Assembly (NCBI GenBank): GCA_027618625.1
Contig: JAQCER010000168.1
Coordinates: 1 to 7,019 of the forward strand
Reading direction: 5' to 3'
Length of the DNA: 7,019 nt
From: Verrucomicrobiota bacterium
GTDB lineage: Bacteria > Verrucomicrobiota > Verrucomicrobiia > Verrucomicrobiales > DEV007
In this document: piece by piece, positions 6,457 through 7,019 of the stretch
Layout: each line of letters begins with the position of its first letter
How positions within the stretch are numbered: the stretch's first letter is position 1
Program-made: the position numbers and the translations under genes
Notes under the pieces: generated by a model
Seen by the model: only the letters and a program-made list of their open reading frames with translations
What the model was told of the DNA's origin: nothing
The model's database searches: none

Positions 6457-7019
6457 GTGAAAGACGACGATAGGCCTGGCTTGGAACTGTCGGTGATTGT
6501 TCCAGCCTACAACGAAGAAGCTCTGCTGGCGGAAACGCTTAAGAGTGTCTCCGAGGCGCTTCGTTGTTCCGAACTGGCCGAGCGATCGGAGGTGATTGTT
6601 GTCGACAATAATTCCACCGACCGGACAGCGGAGATCGCCAAGTCGATGGGAGCGCAAGTGGTGTTCGAGGCAAAGAATCAGATCAGCCGTGCGCGGAATG
6701 CCGGTGGCAATGCCGCACGGGGGAAATTCCTGCTTTTTCTCGATGCCGATACCGCACTGAGTGGGGAGCTGTTAGGGCGGGCGCTGGCGAACCTGCGCAG
6801 CGGTGACTGTTGCGGTGGTGGTGTTGTTCTGCAAATGGATCGCGACGTTTCCGTCGGCATGTCGAGAGCGATCGCCTTGTGGAATGGCATCGCTGTAAAG
6901 CTGGGTCTGGCAGCGGGCTGCTTCATCTATTGCCTGAGAGAGGGATTTCAGGCGGTCGGAGGATTCAGCCACGCGGTCTATGCGGGAGAGGAGATCTGGT
7001 ATTCCAGGGCTCTGAAAAA
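6457..7019 (+). CDS. Family 2 glycosyltransferase (GT-A fold), N-terminal part
   Basis: An open frame runs from GTG 6457 to the right edge: 187 codons plus two bases, with no stop. It starts with the GT2 signature LSVIVPAYNEE (11-21). IVVDNNSTDRTAEIA (47-61) gives the nucleotide-sugar-binding aspartate, and the segment NQISRARNAGGNAARG (74-89) leads into FLLFLDADT (91-99) with the metal-binding DAD at 96-98. The later segment AVGGFSHAVYAGEEIWYSR (166-184) contains the family's G-G-F and the acidic GEE, where the catalytic base is usually found. GT2 enzymes transfer a sugar from a nucleotide- or lipid-linked donor onto cell-surface glycans or lipids. No membrane segment is seen so far. GTG 6457 is used because it lies close upstream of the first strand; TGAGGC is just before it but too near for a normal site, and TTG 6481 is an alternative start. 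Acceptor and donor are unknown. Confidence 0.88.
   Translation, partial: MKDDDRPGLELSVIVPAYNEEALLAETLKSVSEALRCSELAERSEVIVVDNNSTDRTAEIAKSMGAQVVFEAKNQISRARNAGGNAARGKFLLFLDADTALSGELLGRALANLRSGDCCGGGVVLQMDRDVSVGMSRAIALWNGIAVKLGLAAGCFIYCLREGFQAVGGFSHAVYAGEEIWYSRALK

Overview
The window is about 7 kb of moderately GC-rich bacterial DNA, densely packed with genes. It most likely comes from Verrucomicrobiota or a relative in the PVC group. That placement is an inference. It rests on a secreted PQQ-like beta-propeller beginning with a DWPHQRGP-type motif, a TIM-barrel isomerase of a type I associate with Planctomycetes and Verrucomicrobia, and A/T-rich gene leaders with little or no Shine-Dalgarno sequence. 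No rRNA or other taxonomic marker is present.

Layout, left to right. (1) The last 57 codons of an Hsp70-family protein run off the left edge (to 175, +). (2) A four-gene + strand cluster follows: DhaK-like dihydroxyacetone kinase subunit (268-1287), DhaL-like ATP-binding subunit (1298-1936), an LsrF-type class I aldolase/thiolase (1983-2939) and a TIM-barrel sugar isomerase/epimerase (2977-3987). A strong intrinsic terminator closes it (4019-4053). (3) A convergent - strand gene encodes a secreted PQQ-like repeat protein (4153-5415). Upstream of it on the same strand lies what looks like the surviving C-terminal part of a DUF2293 gene (5485-5724). (4) A second + strand run holds a small conserved helical protein (5799-6095), a zinc-ribbon protein with a C-terminal membrane anchor (6116-6424), and the start of a family 2 glycosyltransferase cut by the right edge (6457 onward).

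The four-gene cluster is the most interesting part. Isomerase, ketose kinase and DHAP-releasing aldolase are the three steps of classical deoxysugar and pentose routes such as rhamnose and fucose. Here each step would be done by a different protein family: AP-endonuclease-2-like TIM barrel, DhaK/DhaL and LsrF. The proposed logic is aldose to ketose, ketose to ketose-1-phosphate, then DHAP (or acetyl-CoA plus DHAP, as with LsrF) plus a small aldehyde. The substrate cannot be read from sequence. No PTS-type DhaM, transporter or regulator lies in the window, so the phosphate donor and uptake route are open. The remaining genes look like ordinary housekeeping or hypothetical genes with no clear link to the cluster.
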